A stretch of 35,900 nt of DNA from an uncultured Caulobacterales bacterium (lineage in GTDB: Bacteria > Pseudomonadota > Alphaproteobacteria > Caulobacterales > Maricaulaceae): assembly GCA_937965735.1 (NCBI GenBank), contig CALCKU010000133.1:1-35900 (forward strand), in the 5' to 3' direction. Below are positions 16,609-25,780 of the stretch, one piece after another. Position numbers and translations under genes: made by a program. The notes below the pieces were generated by a model. The model was not told the origin of the DNA, did no database searches, and saw only the letters and a program-made list of their open reading frames with translations. Positions within the stretch are counted from its first letter, which is position 1; the number at the start of each line of letters is the position of its first letter.

Positions 16609-17844
16609 TTATTCAACCTGATATTTATTGCCAAAGACAAGGGCTGCAGAAATAGCCGCAGCGCCAAACTTCTCTTCTTTTGGTATAATACCGTCGCGAA
16701 TATAACGGAGCACATCGGCGTTCAATGACGCGGTCAAAGACCAATTCCAATATCGTAACACGGTTTGCGCTTTGTCTGTTGAAATCGAGTCATAGACGCG
16801 CATTACGCGCATAAAGTTTGGATGATCATTGCCTTCATCGTCATGTGTGGGCCGTTGCAAGCCCCGCCATAGACGGGCCATATCTTCACGTTTCAAACCA
16901 GGCGCTTTACACAAAATTGCAAGGGCTTCTCCGCCCTTATCGGTGATAATTTGTGCCCCGGTCGCCGGTTTAATCCCCGCCATGTAAGACAGCTCTTCAA
17001 CAAAGTTTCGAGACACGCCTTCTTTTTCCGCACGCTCAATCGCTTGCTCTAAACCTTCATATTCACTGCGGTCAATCGCAGCACGGTTTCTTTGACGCCG
17101 TTCAATAAATTGTAATGCTTTTCGAACACCCGCATCATCCCAACCTTCTGCAGCCGCTTTCGGAAAGAGGTCTGCACACGAATCTTGTAATACAGCGCGC
17201 GTGACGGCAAATCGATGTAATATTTTGCGTCTATTGGCTTCACTCGCCCACCAAAACATAGTGAGACCGTGCGAAGGTCTTAACTCTTCACGCTTGATAA
17301 GCAGTGTAACATATTTTTGATGGTTACGCGAAACATTCAAAATCCGTTGTAAAGCCGTCTCGGAGAAATGCGCGCCTTTATTGGCAAGCAAAGTCTCAAC
17401 CACTTCTTCTTCTAAGTACTGAACAATAATATCGACAACAGCGTCCGAAACTTTCCGTCTTTGCGCAATCACTTTGCGGTGCTTTGATGAAACTTTTTGA
17501 GAGATTTGTATTAAGTCGGAATCGGTCAAACTTCTACTGTTCTCAAGAACATGTTTGGCCACTTCAATTTTGTCTCTGGCCAATATAACGAGGATCGTTC
17601 GCGGGGCTTCATTGAGCATAACCAAACGCTTCGCCACGCTTTCGCGTAATTTCAAATCTGCGTCGCGTAGAAGCTCCACAAGTATATCACCCGCCATATG
17701 CCGTTCTTGCGGAGAGAGTTGAGAGGCCGGAATACAGATCACATCAGCAAGCCGCTTTGCCAATTGTCGACGGACAGTTGGTGTTTTAATCACCTCTGGA
17801 GGCGGGGCAGGTTGTGTGAGCTCTAGGGCTGTATTCGTTTGCAT
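16609..17844 (-). CDS. DUF2336 domain-containing protein
   Basis: Helical-repeat protein with LRESVAKRLVMLNEAPRTILVILARDKIEVAKHVLENSRSLTDSDLI, typical of DUF2336. Confidence 0.85.
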   Translation of the reverse strand: MQTNTALELTQPAPPPEVIKTPTVRRQLAKRLADVICIPASQLSPQERHMAGDILVELLRDADLKLRESVAKRLVMLNEAPRTILVILARDKIEVAKHVLENSRSLTDSDLIQISQKVSSKHRKVIAQRRKVSDAVVDIIVQYLEEEVVETLLANKGAHFSETALQRILNVSRNHQKYVTLLIKREELRPSHGLTMFWWASEANRRKILHRFAVTRAVLQDSCADLFPKAAAEGWDDAGVRKALQFIERRQRNRAAIDRSEYEGLEQAIERAEKEGVSRNFVEELSYMAGIKPATGAQIITDKGGEALAILCKAPGLKREDMARLWRGLQRPTHDDEGNDHPNFMRVMRVYDSISTDKAQTVLRYWNWSLTASLNADVLRYIRDGIIPKEEKFGAAAISAALVFGNKYQVE

Positions 17845-17987
17845 GATTTGCAGGTAGCAGAACTTGCTTTACAAAAGGTTATCCCGTTAATCGGTATTAA
17901 CTATAAAATGTCATTTATTGATTTATTTTTTGACGCACGCGTAAACCGTCTTATTGAGTGTCTTGAATTCATTATTTTGGAGACATC

Positions 17988-20207
17988 GTGGCCTTAGAAT
18001 CAAAAATCGCCTCTGCACCGCAAGCACAAAAACGCCCAAAGCCTATCACTCAGCACGGAGAAAAGCGATTTGACGATTATGCATGGCTTAAAGATGAAAA
18101 TTGGCAAGCGGTAATGCAAGACCCTTCAACGCTTTTAAATGATATTCGACACCATCTTGCGCTTGAAAATACCTATACTCAAAATGTGATGGCCCCATGC
18201 CTTGCCCTACGCGATGAAATCTTTGAAGAGATGAAAGGCCGACAAGAACCCGAGGACAGTTCAGTCCCTGTCATTGACGGGGCCTATGCCTATGGCCATG
18301 CGTATCGTACGGGTGACCAATATGGTGTTTATAAACAATTCGCAGTCGATACAAAAACACGGAAAATTAGCGAAACTTCGATTGATATTTTAGACGCCGA
18401 TGCAATCGCTAAGTCTGCCTATTTATTACAACTGGCAAAGCAGAAAGATAAAGAAAACCCAGATGAGGGACAGTCAGGCGGGCCTAATGAGGCGCAGAAT
18501 ACGCCTAAGAAATATTTTGACCTAGGGTCGGTAGCCCATAGCCCTTGTCATAAATGGCTCGCCTATTCTTTAGACCTGAACGGCTCTGAATCTTATGAAA
18601 TCTTTGTCAAACCCATGGACAGTTCTGCACACTCTCTTAATGAAGCGAAACCGCGCGCGTCGATGATTACAAAAAGCACGGGCAGTGTTGAATGGGCGGC
18701 AGATTCAAAGACAATTTTCTGGGTGGAGCGCGACGAAAATCAACGCCCTGATTCAGTCTATTGCCAAAATATTTTTGATCCACAAAGCCAAGCTAAATGT
18801 ATTTACAAAGAAAACGATCCGGGATTTTTCGTCTCTATTTCTGAAAGTGAAACGGGTCAATTTCTAGAAATTAGCGCACACAACCACACGACTTCCGAAA
18901 TCCATCTTGTCCCGCGAAACGCACCGCTAACCCCGCCTCAATGCGTTACCTCGCGCCAAGACGGTATAGAATATAGCGTGCACGAACACGGTTCTGATTT
19001 TTACATTTTGACGAATGCCCACGGGGCGACTGAATTTCAGATTATGAAATGTCCACAAAACGTAACGCATTTTGAAAATTGGTCGCCTTATATCGCGCAG
19101 ACGCCCGGTGTTTTAATCCTTGCGATTGAAACCTACGCACATTTTTTAGTCCGGCTCATTCGTGAAAACGCCCTACCCAAAATCATCATTCGCGATATGC
19201 GAACCTCAGAAGAGCACGAAATCTCTATGCCTGAAAGCGCTTACGCTTTGGGCCTAAGAGGCGGTTATGAATATGATACCCCCTGGCTTCGTATAAGCTA
19301 TTCCTCTCCCACAACGCCCACCCAGATTTTTGATTATAATATGGAAACGCGGTCACGTGTTTTATTGAAGACACAATCCATCCCAAGTGGACACAGCCCA
19401 GAACATTATCAAACGGAACGTATTTCAATAACGGCTCGGGACGGTGCGGAAATCCCAGTTACACTCTTGTACCGAAAAGGCTTAACACGAGACGGGAAAG
19501 CCCCGCTTCTGCTCTACGGATACGGCTCTTACGGGATTACGATTTCCGCCAGTTTCCGGACTGCACCCCTGTCTTTAATTGACCGCGGTTTTGTTTATGC
19601 CATTGCCCATATTCGAGGCAGCGAAGCGAAAGGGCATCAATGGTATCTGGACGGGAAATTAGATAAAAAACCCAATACATTTCACGATTTTATTGATGTT
19701 GGACAGGGGCTCTGCACACTTAATTACACACAAAGAGGCCGCATTATCGCTCAAGGCGGTTCGGCAGGCGGTATGCTCGTTGGCGCGGCCCTTAATCTTG
19801 ATCCAGAATTGTTTGGCGGCGTCATTGCGGCGGTGCCTTTTGTTGATGTCTTGAATACAATGAGCGATTCCAGCCTCCCCCTCACGCCGCCAGAATGGCC
19901 AGAATGGGGCAATCCATTGGAGGATTTGACCGCTTACACCCTCATCAAAAGTTATTCACCCTATGATAATGTGGTAAAGCGCGAGTACCCGCCCGTTTTA
20001 ATCACGGCAGGGCTCACCGATCCTCGCGTCACATATTGGGAACCCGCGAAATGGGCCGTAAAGCTTCGTGACCACCAAACAGGCCCCGCCCCTATTCTTC
20101 TGAAAACGAATATGGACGCTGGTCACCAAGGTGAATCGGGGCGCTATGATAGTCTCAAGGAATTAGCGTTCGAATATGCCTTTGCCGTTACAATTGGCAA
20201 AGGGTAG
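17988..20207 (+). CDS. ptrB: Oligopeptidase B / prolyl oligopeptidase family (S9A)
   Basis: N-terminal HGEKRFDDYAWLKDENW, catalytic region IAQGGSAGGMLVGAALNLDPELFGGVIAAVPFVDVLNTM, late ...LKTNMDAGHQGESGRYDSLKELAFEYAF. GTG start. Confidence 0.93.
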   Translation: MALESKIASAPQAQKRPKPITQHGEKRFDDYAWLKDENWQAVMQDPSTLLNDIRHHLALENTYTQNVMAPCLALRDEIFEEMKGRQEPEDSSVPVIDGAYAYGHAYRTGDQYGVYKQFAVDTKTRKISETSIDILDADAIAKSAYLLQLAKQKDKENPDEGQSGGPNEAQNTPKKYFDLGSVAHSPCHKWLAYSLDLNGSESYEIFVKPMDSSAHSLNEAKPRASMITKSTGSVEWAADSKTIFWVERDENQRPDSVYCQNIFDPQSQAKCIYKENDPGFFVSISESETGQFLEISAHNHTTSEIHLVPRNAPLTPPQCVTSRQDGIEYSVHEHGSDFYILTNAHGATEFQIMKCPQNVTHFENWSPYIAQTPGVLILAIETYAHFLVRLIRENALPKIIIRDMRTSEEHEISMPESAYALGLRGGYEYDTPWLRISYSSPTTPTQIFDYNMETRSRVLLKTQSIPSGHSPEHYQTERISITARDGAEIPVTLLYRKGLTRDGKAPLLLYGYGSYGITISASFRTAPLSLIDRGFVYAIAHIRGSEAKGHQWYLDGKLDKKPNTFHDFIDVGQGLCTLNYTQRGRIIAQGGSAGGMLVGAALNLDPELFGGVIAAVPFVDVLNTMSDSSLPLTPPEWPEWGNPLEDLTAYTLIKSYSPYDNVVKREYPPVLITAGLTDPRVTYWEPAKWAVKLRDHQTGPAPILLKTNMDAGHQGESGRYDSLKELAFEYAFAVTIGKG

Positions 20208-20222
20208 AGGCTCTTTTTTCAG

Positions 20223-20241
20223 CGGGAGGCTAAGCCCCCCG
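20223..20241 (+). terminator. Stem-loop just downstream of ptrB stop (weak terminator candidate)
   Basis: CGGGAGGCT-A-AGCCCCCCG, one mismatch, 16 bp after the stop codon. No clear U tract. Confidence 0.3.
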
Positions 20242-20411
20242 TTTCCAAGTGAAACGTTATTTTCAGCGAAACGTAAATCGCCAAATTTTACATGTGGTAA
20301 GGATCCAATTTTCACCAGAAGGCATATTTGGACTCACCCCTTTGCGGCGCTTTTTTTCAGTTCGAAATGTCCCAAGTCGTATTCGGTTCACATTGGTTTC
20401 AAATAAACATC

Positions 20412-20554
20412 TTAATGGATGGCACAAACTTAAGGAAGTCTGCAAATTTAATGGGTCGCACAGATTTAAGGGCTGCGTAAACCAAATGGGACACGCCAAT
20501 TTAAGGGGATTCGTAATATTAACGAAATCTCGAAACTTAATTACGCGAAAATGA
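20412..20554. repeat. Degenerate 18-bp-period tandem array, 8 units (one 17 bp)
   Basis: ttaatggatggcacaaac / ttaaggaagtctgcaaat / ttaatgggtcgcacagat / ttaagggctgcgtaaacc / aaatgggacacgccaat / ttaaggggattcgtaata / ttaacgaaatctcgaaac / ttaattacgcgaaaatga; TTAA recurs at unit start in 7 of 8. Confidence 0.75.
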
Positions 20555-20593
20555 TCAAAGCCGTTTCCATTAAACTATGGCCTCAAAGGCCCA

Positions 20594-20620
20594 AAAAAAC
20601 CCGCAAAAAGCGGGTTTTTT
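20594..20620. terminator. Bidirectional Rho-independent terminator between convergent ptrB and TPR operon
   Basis: AAAAAA-CCCGC-AAAAA-GCGGG-TTTTTT: GC stem flanked by A and T runs. Confidence 0.88.
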
Positions 20621-20656
20621 ATTATACTTAACTGTAAAAAGCGCGGTGAGTTAATT

Positions 20657-22162
20657 TCAGTCTTCGCCCACTTTTACGCGGTAAATGCTGTCGTATTTTT
20701 CGAGGAATTGTTCACAATTTTGGTCTTCTAATTTGAAACCACCTGTGAAAATTTCAGCATCATAAGCTTGCTTGATCTTGATAAAGCAAAGCTCACGTTC
20801 TGTACTCAATTCAAATTCACAACGGTTCTCAACCGCTTGGGCTTCTGCCTTGATGAAAGACATCCATTTTTTAGAGTTTCCGCCTTCACGCGAAGACGCT
20901 GGAACATTTTGAAACGCCGCCAAAGCCCGGTCACGTTTTACAGCACGAGGGGTTTGATCCCGCATTTCTTGCGTAGTGCCTTTACAGCTCGGACGCTCTT
21001 CAGCTTGTGCACTTTCATAACGGCAGGTTCCGATCAACATCCACGCTTTACCCGCGTCAAAACCGAGATCAATCGCTTTTTTAAATGCGTTTTCTGCTTT
21101 TACACATTGGCCTTCATTATAAAGCGCTTCACCCAAATCGGCATAAAGCTTATTATTGCTTGAAGCAGACGCCGCTTTTTCAAGAATAGGAATAGCGCGC
21201 TTATATTCTCGTGCTTGGCGAAATAAATCCGATAATTGCACAAGCTTTTCGGAACTCTGCGCAATACGTCCCGAATTCATTTCCTGTTCAAGAATTTGAG
21301 CCGCTTGAAAAGGCATGTCGTAAAAGCTGTAATACTGAACCACTTTCATAAGGTCAGATTCAGAGTTAAGCGCACCGCCAAGATAAAGCATTTTAGTAAC
21401 TTCGAAAGCCTCTTGTTCACGCCCACCATTCGCAAGCATGGAAGCCCAAGCATCCCAAAGCGTCTTATCTTCAGGCCAACGATTAATCATTTGCTTAACA
21501 ATATCCGCCTGTTTTCCGGGCTGTCCAAGATTATTGTATAAGAAGTTTAAAAGGTCGAAATGCTTGCGCTCTTTCGGTGAGGCTTGGTCAAACCATTTTT
21601 TAGCCCAAGGCAAGGCGCGAGAATAATTATCAGATTGCACCCAAGCTTGAGTCAACATCTCAACATATTGTGGCTTTTGCTGCCCCCCATTATTGAGGTA
21701 ATTTTCGAGACGTTGCGCCCCATCAGCATATTGCCCATTGGCGATCAAAAGCTGGGCGACATTGACCCGCAAAGAATCCGCTTCATTGGGTAATAACCCC
21801 CCCGAATTAATAGAATTCTCAAATGCAGAAATGGCAGGGCCATATTGATTTAACTCATAATATGAGGCCCCTTGCATTTGATAAATCGTTGCACGCTCAT
21901 AAGCATTGAGCGGGTTGATCGAAAGGGCTTCATTGAGCTTTGATAAGGCTGCGCTGTGTTGGTTTGAATTGATAAGCGTTAGAGCCTCATTCACAACCGC
22001 ACCCGCTTTAGAAGAGAACTGACGCCCTTCACTTGGCGCCGCATCAGAACTGTTTCTTTGCGCATTCGCGTCAGAAACCAAAGAGACAGAAAGTGCACCC
22101 GTCATCGCCATAGCGAGCATTGATGTAGTCAAAAAATGTTTAAAAGAGGACTTTGTTTTCAC
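20657..22162 (-). CDS. Exported tetratricopeptide repeat protein of the TonB-type operon
   Basis: Signal peptide (MKTKSSFKHFLTTSMLAMAMTGALSVSLVSDANA) and TPR-like repeats such as AISAFENSINSGG, LYADLGEALYNEGQCVKAENAFKKAIDLGFDAGKAWMLIGTCRYE. Confidence 0.85.
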   Translation of the reverse strand: MKTKSSFKHFLTTSMLAMAMTGALSVSLVSDANAQRNSSDAAPSEGRQFSSKAGAVVNEALTLINSNQHSAALSKLNEALSINPLNAYERATIYQMQGASYYELNQYGPAISAFENSINSGGLLPNEADSLRVNVAQLLIANGQYADGAQRLENYLNNGGQQKPQYVEMLTQAWVQSDNYSRALPWAKKWFDQASPKERKHFDLLNFLYNNLGQPGKQADIVKQMINRWPEDKTLWDAWASMLANGGREQEAFEVTKMLYLGGALNSESDLMKVVQYYSFYDMPFQAAQILEQEMNSGRIAQSSEKLVQLSDLFRQAREYKRAIPILEKAASASSNNKLYADLGEALYNEGQCVKAENAFKKAIDLGFDAGKAWMLIGTCRYESAQAEERPSCKGTTQEMRDQTPRAVKRDRALAAFQNVPASSREGGNSKKWMSFIKAEAQAVENRCEFELSTERELCFIKIKQAYDAEIFTGGFKLEDQNCEQFLEKYDSIYRVKVGED

Positions 22163-22193
22163 GAGTCATGTCTCCTGTATAGTTATAATGTCT

Positions 22194-22211
22194 GGTTATT
22201 TCAAAATAACC
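22194..22211. promoter_or_regulatory. Perfect palindrome GGTTATTT-CA-AAATAACC upstream of the TPR gene
   Basis: 8-bp arms with 2-bp centre, 32 bp upstream of the TPR start. Loop too short for an RNA hairpin; resembles an operator. Confidence 0.45.
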
Positions 22212-22224
22212 ATCACAGTTCTAA

Positions 22225-22260
22225 ATCACCTCAACCCCCAAGCTGTCGAGTTGAGATGAT
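22225..22260 (-). promoter_or_regulatory. Intra-operon hairpin in the tonB-TPR spacer
   Basis: In minus-strand RNA ATCATCTCAAC pairs with GTTGAGGTGAT over 11 bp (one G-U) with a 14-nt loop. Confidence 0.5.
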
Positions 22261-22301
22261 TGAAATATTTGGCCGTATCAACGGATTAGCCACGTCAATA
22301 T

Positions 22302-22931
22302 TTACTCAGGAATAATTTTCCCGCGCTCATCTGTAAGACGATACGTCACCTTATTTTCAACACCTGACATAGAGACAGACCGTCCATCCACAATTTTGGG
22401 ATTAAACTTCCACTTTTGTACAGATTTAATCGTGGAGCGCTCAAATATATTCGATGTGCAATATGTTGTCGTGACATTAAAAGGCTGACCTTCAGGACTC
22501 ACATCAAAACGGACTTTACAATGTCCAGATTTCTCGGCACGTGGCGGCATGATTGGCGGTATCCGCACAAGCGGTTGCGCGTCACGATCACTCACTTGAA
22601 TTTTAAAGCTCTGTCGATCGATTTTTGGCGGCTCAAAATCTGGAATCGCCCCTTCCATTGACGCAATCGCAACAGCGGGCTGTGCCGCCTGTTGACGTTC
22701 GATTTGCGGCGGCGGAGGCGGCGTTATAACCTTTTTGACCTTATCAATTTTAGTCTCACGGACAACGACTTTAATATCTTCCACAGTCGGGTTAATATCA
22801 AAATTTGCTGACGCCACTTTCTCTTGTGGCTTAAATTCACCCGCAATCAAAATCATCATAACAATAAAAAGACCAACAGTGACCAGCGCGGCAAATGGTA
22901 TGCCTAAGAACCAACGTATCAAACTACCCAT
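22302..22931 (-). CDS. tonB: TonB family energy transducer
   Basis: N-terminal TM, proline-rich ITPPPPPQIERQQ, C-terminal TonB fold GHCKVRFDVSPEGQPFNVTTTYCTSNIFERSTIKSVQKWKFNPKIVDG. Confidence 0.9.
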   Translation of the reverse strand: MGSLIRWFLGIPFAALVTVGLFIVMMILIAGEFKPQEKVASANFDINPTVEDIKVVVRETKIDKVKKVITPPPPPQIERQQAAQPAVAIASMEGAIPDFEPPKIDRQSFKIQVSDRDAQPLVRIPPIMPPRAEKSGHCKVRFDVSPEGQPFNVTTTYCTSNIFERSTIKSVQKWKFNPKIVDGRSVSMSGVENKVTYRLTDERGKIIPE

Positions 22932-22942
22932 AATACAGTCTC

Positions 22943-23338
22943 CTAATTCGTCGCAACACGCGTTGCGATACCCATTTCAGTCATCATTGACTGAACTTCC
23001 ATCACAGCGCCAACTTCGGCAGCACGATCCCCAATGATTTCACCTTGTGCCTTTGGGTTTTCATCTTTCATAGACTGAATAACAGGACGGACCTCATTCA
23101 ATTCATAAGGACGCTTATCAATCCACACCTCATTATTACTACTAATCGCAACAATAATGGTGGGATCCCATTTGACATCCGTATTCGCATCAGGGCGGTT
23201 GGGATCAATACCGGGGGTTTTCACAAAAACTGATGTCACAATGAAAAAGATAAGGAGAATAAAAACAACATCCAACATGGGTGTCATGTTTAATTCGGTA
23301 TCTTCATCCTCGATAACTGTACGACTACGTCTTCCCAT
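22943..23338 (-). CDS. exbD: ExbD/TolR family protein (copy 1)
   Basis: ELNMTPMLDVVFILLIFFIVTSVFVKTPGIDPNRP. Confidence 0.93.
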   Translation of the reverse strand: MGRRSRTVIEDEDTELNMTPMLDVVFILLIFFIVTSVFVKTPGIDPNRPDANTDVKWDPTIIVAISSNNEVWIDKRPYELNEVRPVIQSMKDENPKAQGEIIGDRAAEVGAVMEVQSMMTEMGIATRVATN

Positions 23339-23368
23339 AATGTTACCTTATTACATTTATTGAGTAAA

Positions 23369-23399
23369 CACAAGCGGCGCATTATTGTAACCGCTTGTG
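23369..23399 (-). promoter_or_regulatory. Perfect hairpin in the spacer between the two exbD genes
   Basis: CACAAGCGG / CCGCTTGTG, 9-bp arms, 13-nt loop. Confidence 0.55.
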
Positions 23400-23423
23400 A
23401 CAAATTTTATCCGCTAAGTTGTC

Positions 23424-23825
23424 CTAAACAACTTCGATTTTTGACTGAAGACCCGCTGTATCAAGCTCATCTTTTAACAAGACCAAAACCTGGTGCCGCG
23501 CCGCTTTGTCAATCCGAAGAATGACATTCGCGCCTGGCTTATCAGCCAATAAACGCTCAACATCCAAAATTACGCGGTCACATTCTGTCCTACGATTATC
23601 AACTGAACACGTACTTTTACCATCGACATAGATTGTAATCGCTGGCTTTGAAGGGGCATCAGGCTGATCAGGCGGAGGCGGAGGCGGTTGTGTAAGATCA
23701 ATACCGCGCTCATCCAAGAACGTCGCTGTTACGATAAAGAAGATCAACATGATAAACACGATGTCGAGCATCGGTGTCATGTCTACATCGGCCTCATCAC
23801 TGCCTTTACTACGACGTCGTCTCAT
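23424..23825 (-). CDS. exbD: ExbD/TolR family protein (copy 2, proline-rich after TM)
   Basis: DVDMTPMLDIVFIMLIFFIVTATFLDERGIDLTQPPPPPPDQPDAPSKPAITIYVD. Confidence 0.93.
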   Translation of the reverse strand: MRRRRSKGSDEADVDMTPMLDIVFIMLIFFIVTATFLDERGIDLTQPPPPPPDQPDAPSKPAITIYVDGKSTCSVDNRRTECDRVILDVERLLADKPGANVILRIDKAARHQVLVLLKDELDTAGLQSKIEVV

Positions 23826-24355
23826 TGCTCAAACTCCAACTCTTCTGCAAACTTTGCGGTTTCACGCTTACTTCGGCGATCCAACTGGTTAGAGAAAAAC
23901 AAGCCAGACAAAGCCGAAACCATACCCGCCATTGTCGGAATCGTCGCCTTAAAGACGCCGCCCGCCATCAGGCGTGCATTCGAGGAACCCGACAGAGCCA
24001 TCACATCAAACACTTCAATCATGCCTGTAACCGTGCCTAAAAGACCTAATAAAGGCGCAATTGCGACGAGGGTTTTAATGATACCAACATTTTGGTCTGT
24101 CTTAAACTTGATCTGCGAGATCATTTCATCACGGATAGCATGCGCTTTCCAAGATGTCTTATCACTGCGACCGACCCATTCCGATTTAAACCGTTTCTTC
24201 GCGGGTCTGTGTGCAAAGAAATAATACGCGTATCTTTCCAGTATAAAGGTCCACATTACAAATGTAGCGATCATAATCACAAAGAGCACGTTGCCACCGG
24301 TCCCCAAGAATTCTTGGAGACCATTATAGGCATTTACGGGATTTAGATATTCCAT
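23822..24355 (-). CDS. exbB: ExbB/TolQ/MotA family proton channel protein
   Basis: TLVAIAPLLGLLGTVTGMIEVFDVMALSGSSNARLMAGGVFKATIPTMAGMVSALSGLFF. Confidence 0.93.
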   Translation of the reverse strand: MEYLNPVNAYNGLQEFLGTGGNVLFVIMIATFVMWTFILERYAYYFFAHRPAKKRFKSEWVGRSDKTSWKAHAIRDEMISQIKFKTDQNVGIIKTLVAIAPLLGLLGTVTGMIEVFDVMALSGSSNARLMAGGVFKATIPTMAGMVSALSGLFFSNQLDRRSKRETAKFAEELEFEQ

Positions 24356-24382
24356 GGAATTCTACCCTTCCTACTTAAGTGA

Positions 24383-25762
24383 CTAGTTACGGCTCTCAAC
24401 GTGACGGGCAACGATACCTGCCGATTGCTCCTCAAGGGTTCCCTGAACACCACGCGCCAATGACGCACAGAAGCTATGGAGAATAAGAAGAGGAATAGCC
24501 GCAATTAGACCTAACATTGTTGTGACAAGCGCTTCTGAAATACCACCCGCCATCAATTGTGGATCGCCAGTACCGTAGATCATCATCGCTTGGAAGGTTT
24601 TAATCATACCTGTAACCGTACCCAAAAGACCGAGGAGCGGTGCAATACCAGCGCCAAGCTTTAGGAAGTTTAGGCCAAATTCTAGCTTTGGAGACTCGCG
24701 TAGAATAGCTTCGTCAAGTTTGAGCTCGACAGTTTCAGCATCTTTATTCTTCGCTTCCTCATATGCCATCATGACACGACCCAAAGGATTTGACTTAGAC
24801 GCTTGAGCTTTACGCTTCTGTCCGCCAACGGCCGCAGAGGTCATCATCAACATCAAAATACGGAGCAAACCGAAAAGCGAACCAAAGAACGCCAAGAATA
24901 CGATAATCATACCAATCTTGCCGCCTTGAGCCACACGCTCACGCGCATCTGGAACGCGCTCAAATGATTTCAACAAACCACCCCGTGTCGGATCAATTGG
25001 CGCATAAACCAATCCACCGCCTGAGTTTGCAACATCTTTAGCCGCCGCATTAATAGCGCCACCTGGCTGACGAGGCAATTTAGATAAGGCAATACCGCCT
25101 TCTTCCGCAGGCGCTTGATAATCCAAGAAATTCCCACCGTCTTTTGTAAAGACAGCAAATGGCCCCACACGCACAACTTCTTGCGCGGCACCGTCATTCA
25201 CGTTTGCAACAGGCGCTGAGAACGTTGCGACTTGGCGCTGAGCCTTCATTTCTTGCAACATGGACTGCCAAATTGCATTCAGCTCATCCGTATTTGGAAG
25301 CGCCTTTGATTCTGCAACACGGCCAAGCACTTCTGAACGTGTAGGATATTGCGCTGAAATCAAAGAGCTATCGAGAATAGCTTTAAATTCACCCGCTTTT
25401 GAACGCGCCAAACCAAAGACTTCACCAAAATCGCCTTGAGCGGTTTTAAGTTGACCCTCAAGACTTTCAATCCGGCCTTGATTAGCATCAAATGTACTTT
25501 GCACGGAACGCGCTTTGCGCTCTAGCGCCGCAAGTTCGCCGCGGGCTTGTGACAAAAGCGCAGATTGCTGATCGCGGCGTTGACGGAATTCCGCCTCGCG
25601 CGCACGATTTTCTTGCTCTGTCTTCGCAGAGTCAGAACGCACCTTGTTCAACAATTCGCTAATTGAGTTAATCTGCGCGGATGCAGGGACTGCAGACATT
25701 AGTAATGTCGCCCCCATGACAACCGCAGTTGTTTTTGTAAATATTTTCATAGTCTTACTCAT
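24383..25762 (-). CDS. MotA/TolQ/ExbB family protein with long periplasmic coiled-coil N-terminus (TtpC-like)
   Basis: Signal peptide, coiled coil (ENRAREAEFRQRRDQQSALLSQARGELAALERKARSVQ), C-terminal ExbB core APLLGLLGTVTGMIKTFQAMMIYGTGDPQLMAGGISEALVTTMLGLIAAIPLLILHS. Confidence 0.9.
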   Translation of the reverse strand: MSKTMKIFTKTTAVVMGATLLMSAVPASAQINSISELLNKVRSDSAKTEQENRAREAEFRQRRDQQSALLSQARGELAALERKARSVQSTFDANQGRIESLEGQLKTAQGDFGEVFGLARSKAGEFKAILDSSLISAQYPTRSEVLGRVAESKALPNTDELNAIWQSMLQEMKAQRQVATFSAPVANVNDGAAQEVVRVGPFAVFTKDGGNFLDYQAPAEEGGIALSKLPRQPGGAINAAAKDVANSGGGLVYAPIDPTRGGLLKSFERVPDARERVAQGGKIGMIIVFLAFFGSLFGLLRILMLMMTSAAVGGQKRKAQASKSNPLGRVMMAYEEAKNKDAETVELKLDEAILRESPKLEFGLNFLKLGAGIAPLLGLLGTVTGMIKTFQAMMIYGTGDPQLMAGGISEALVTTMLGLIAAIPLLILHSFCASLARGVQGTLEEQSAGIVARHVESRN

Positions 25763-25780
25763 TTTATATAAACCCTAACC

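Noticed and set aside
20249-20554. ORFs 20249..20554 (+) and 20263..20499 (-) as genes
   Set aside because: Overlapping opposite-strand ORFs arising from the 18-bp repeat and intergenic sequence; no recognisable domain.
20412-20554. 18-bp array as CRISPR
   Set aside because: No distinct repeat-spacer alternation, units are contiguous and degenerate, no cas genes.
23688-24224. 178-aa plus-strand ORF
   Set aside because: Antisense to exbB/exbD, which are unambiguous.
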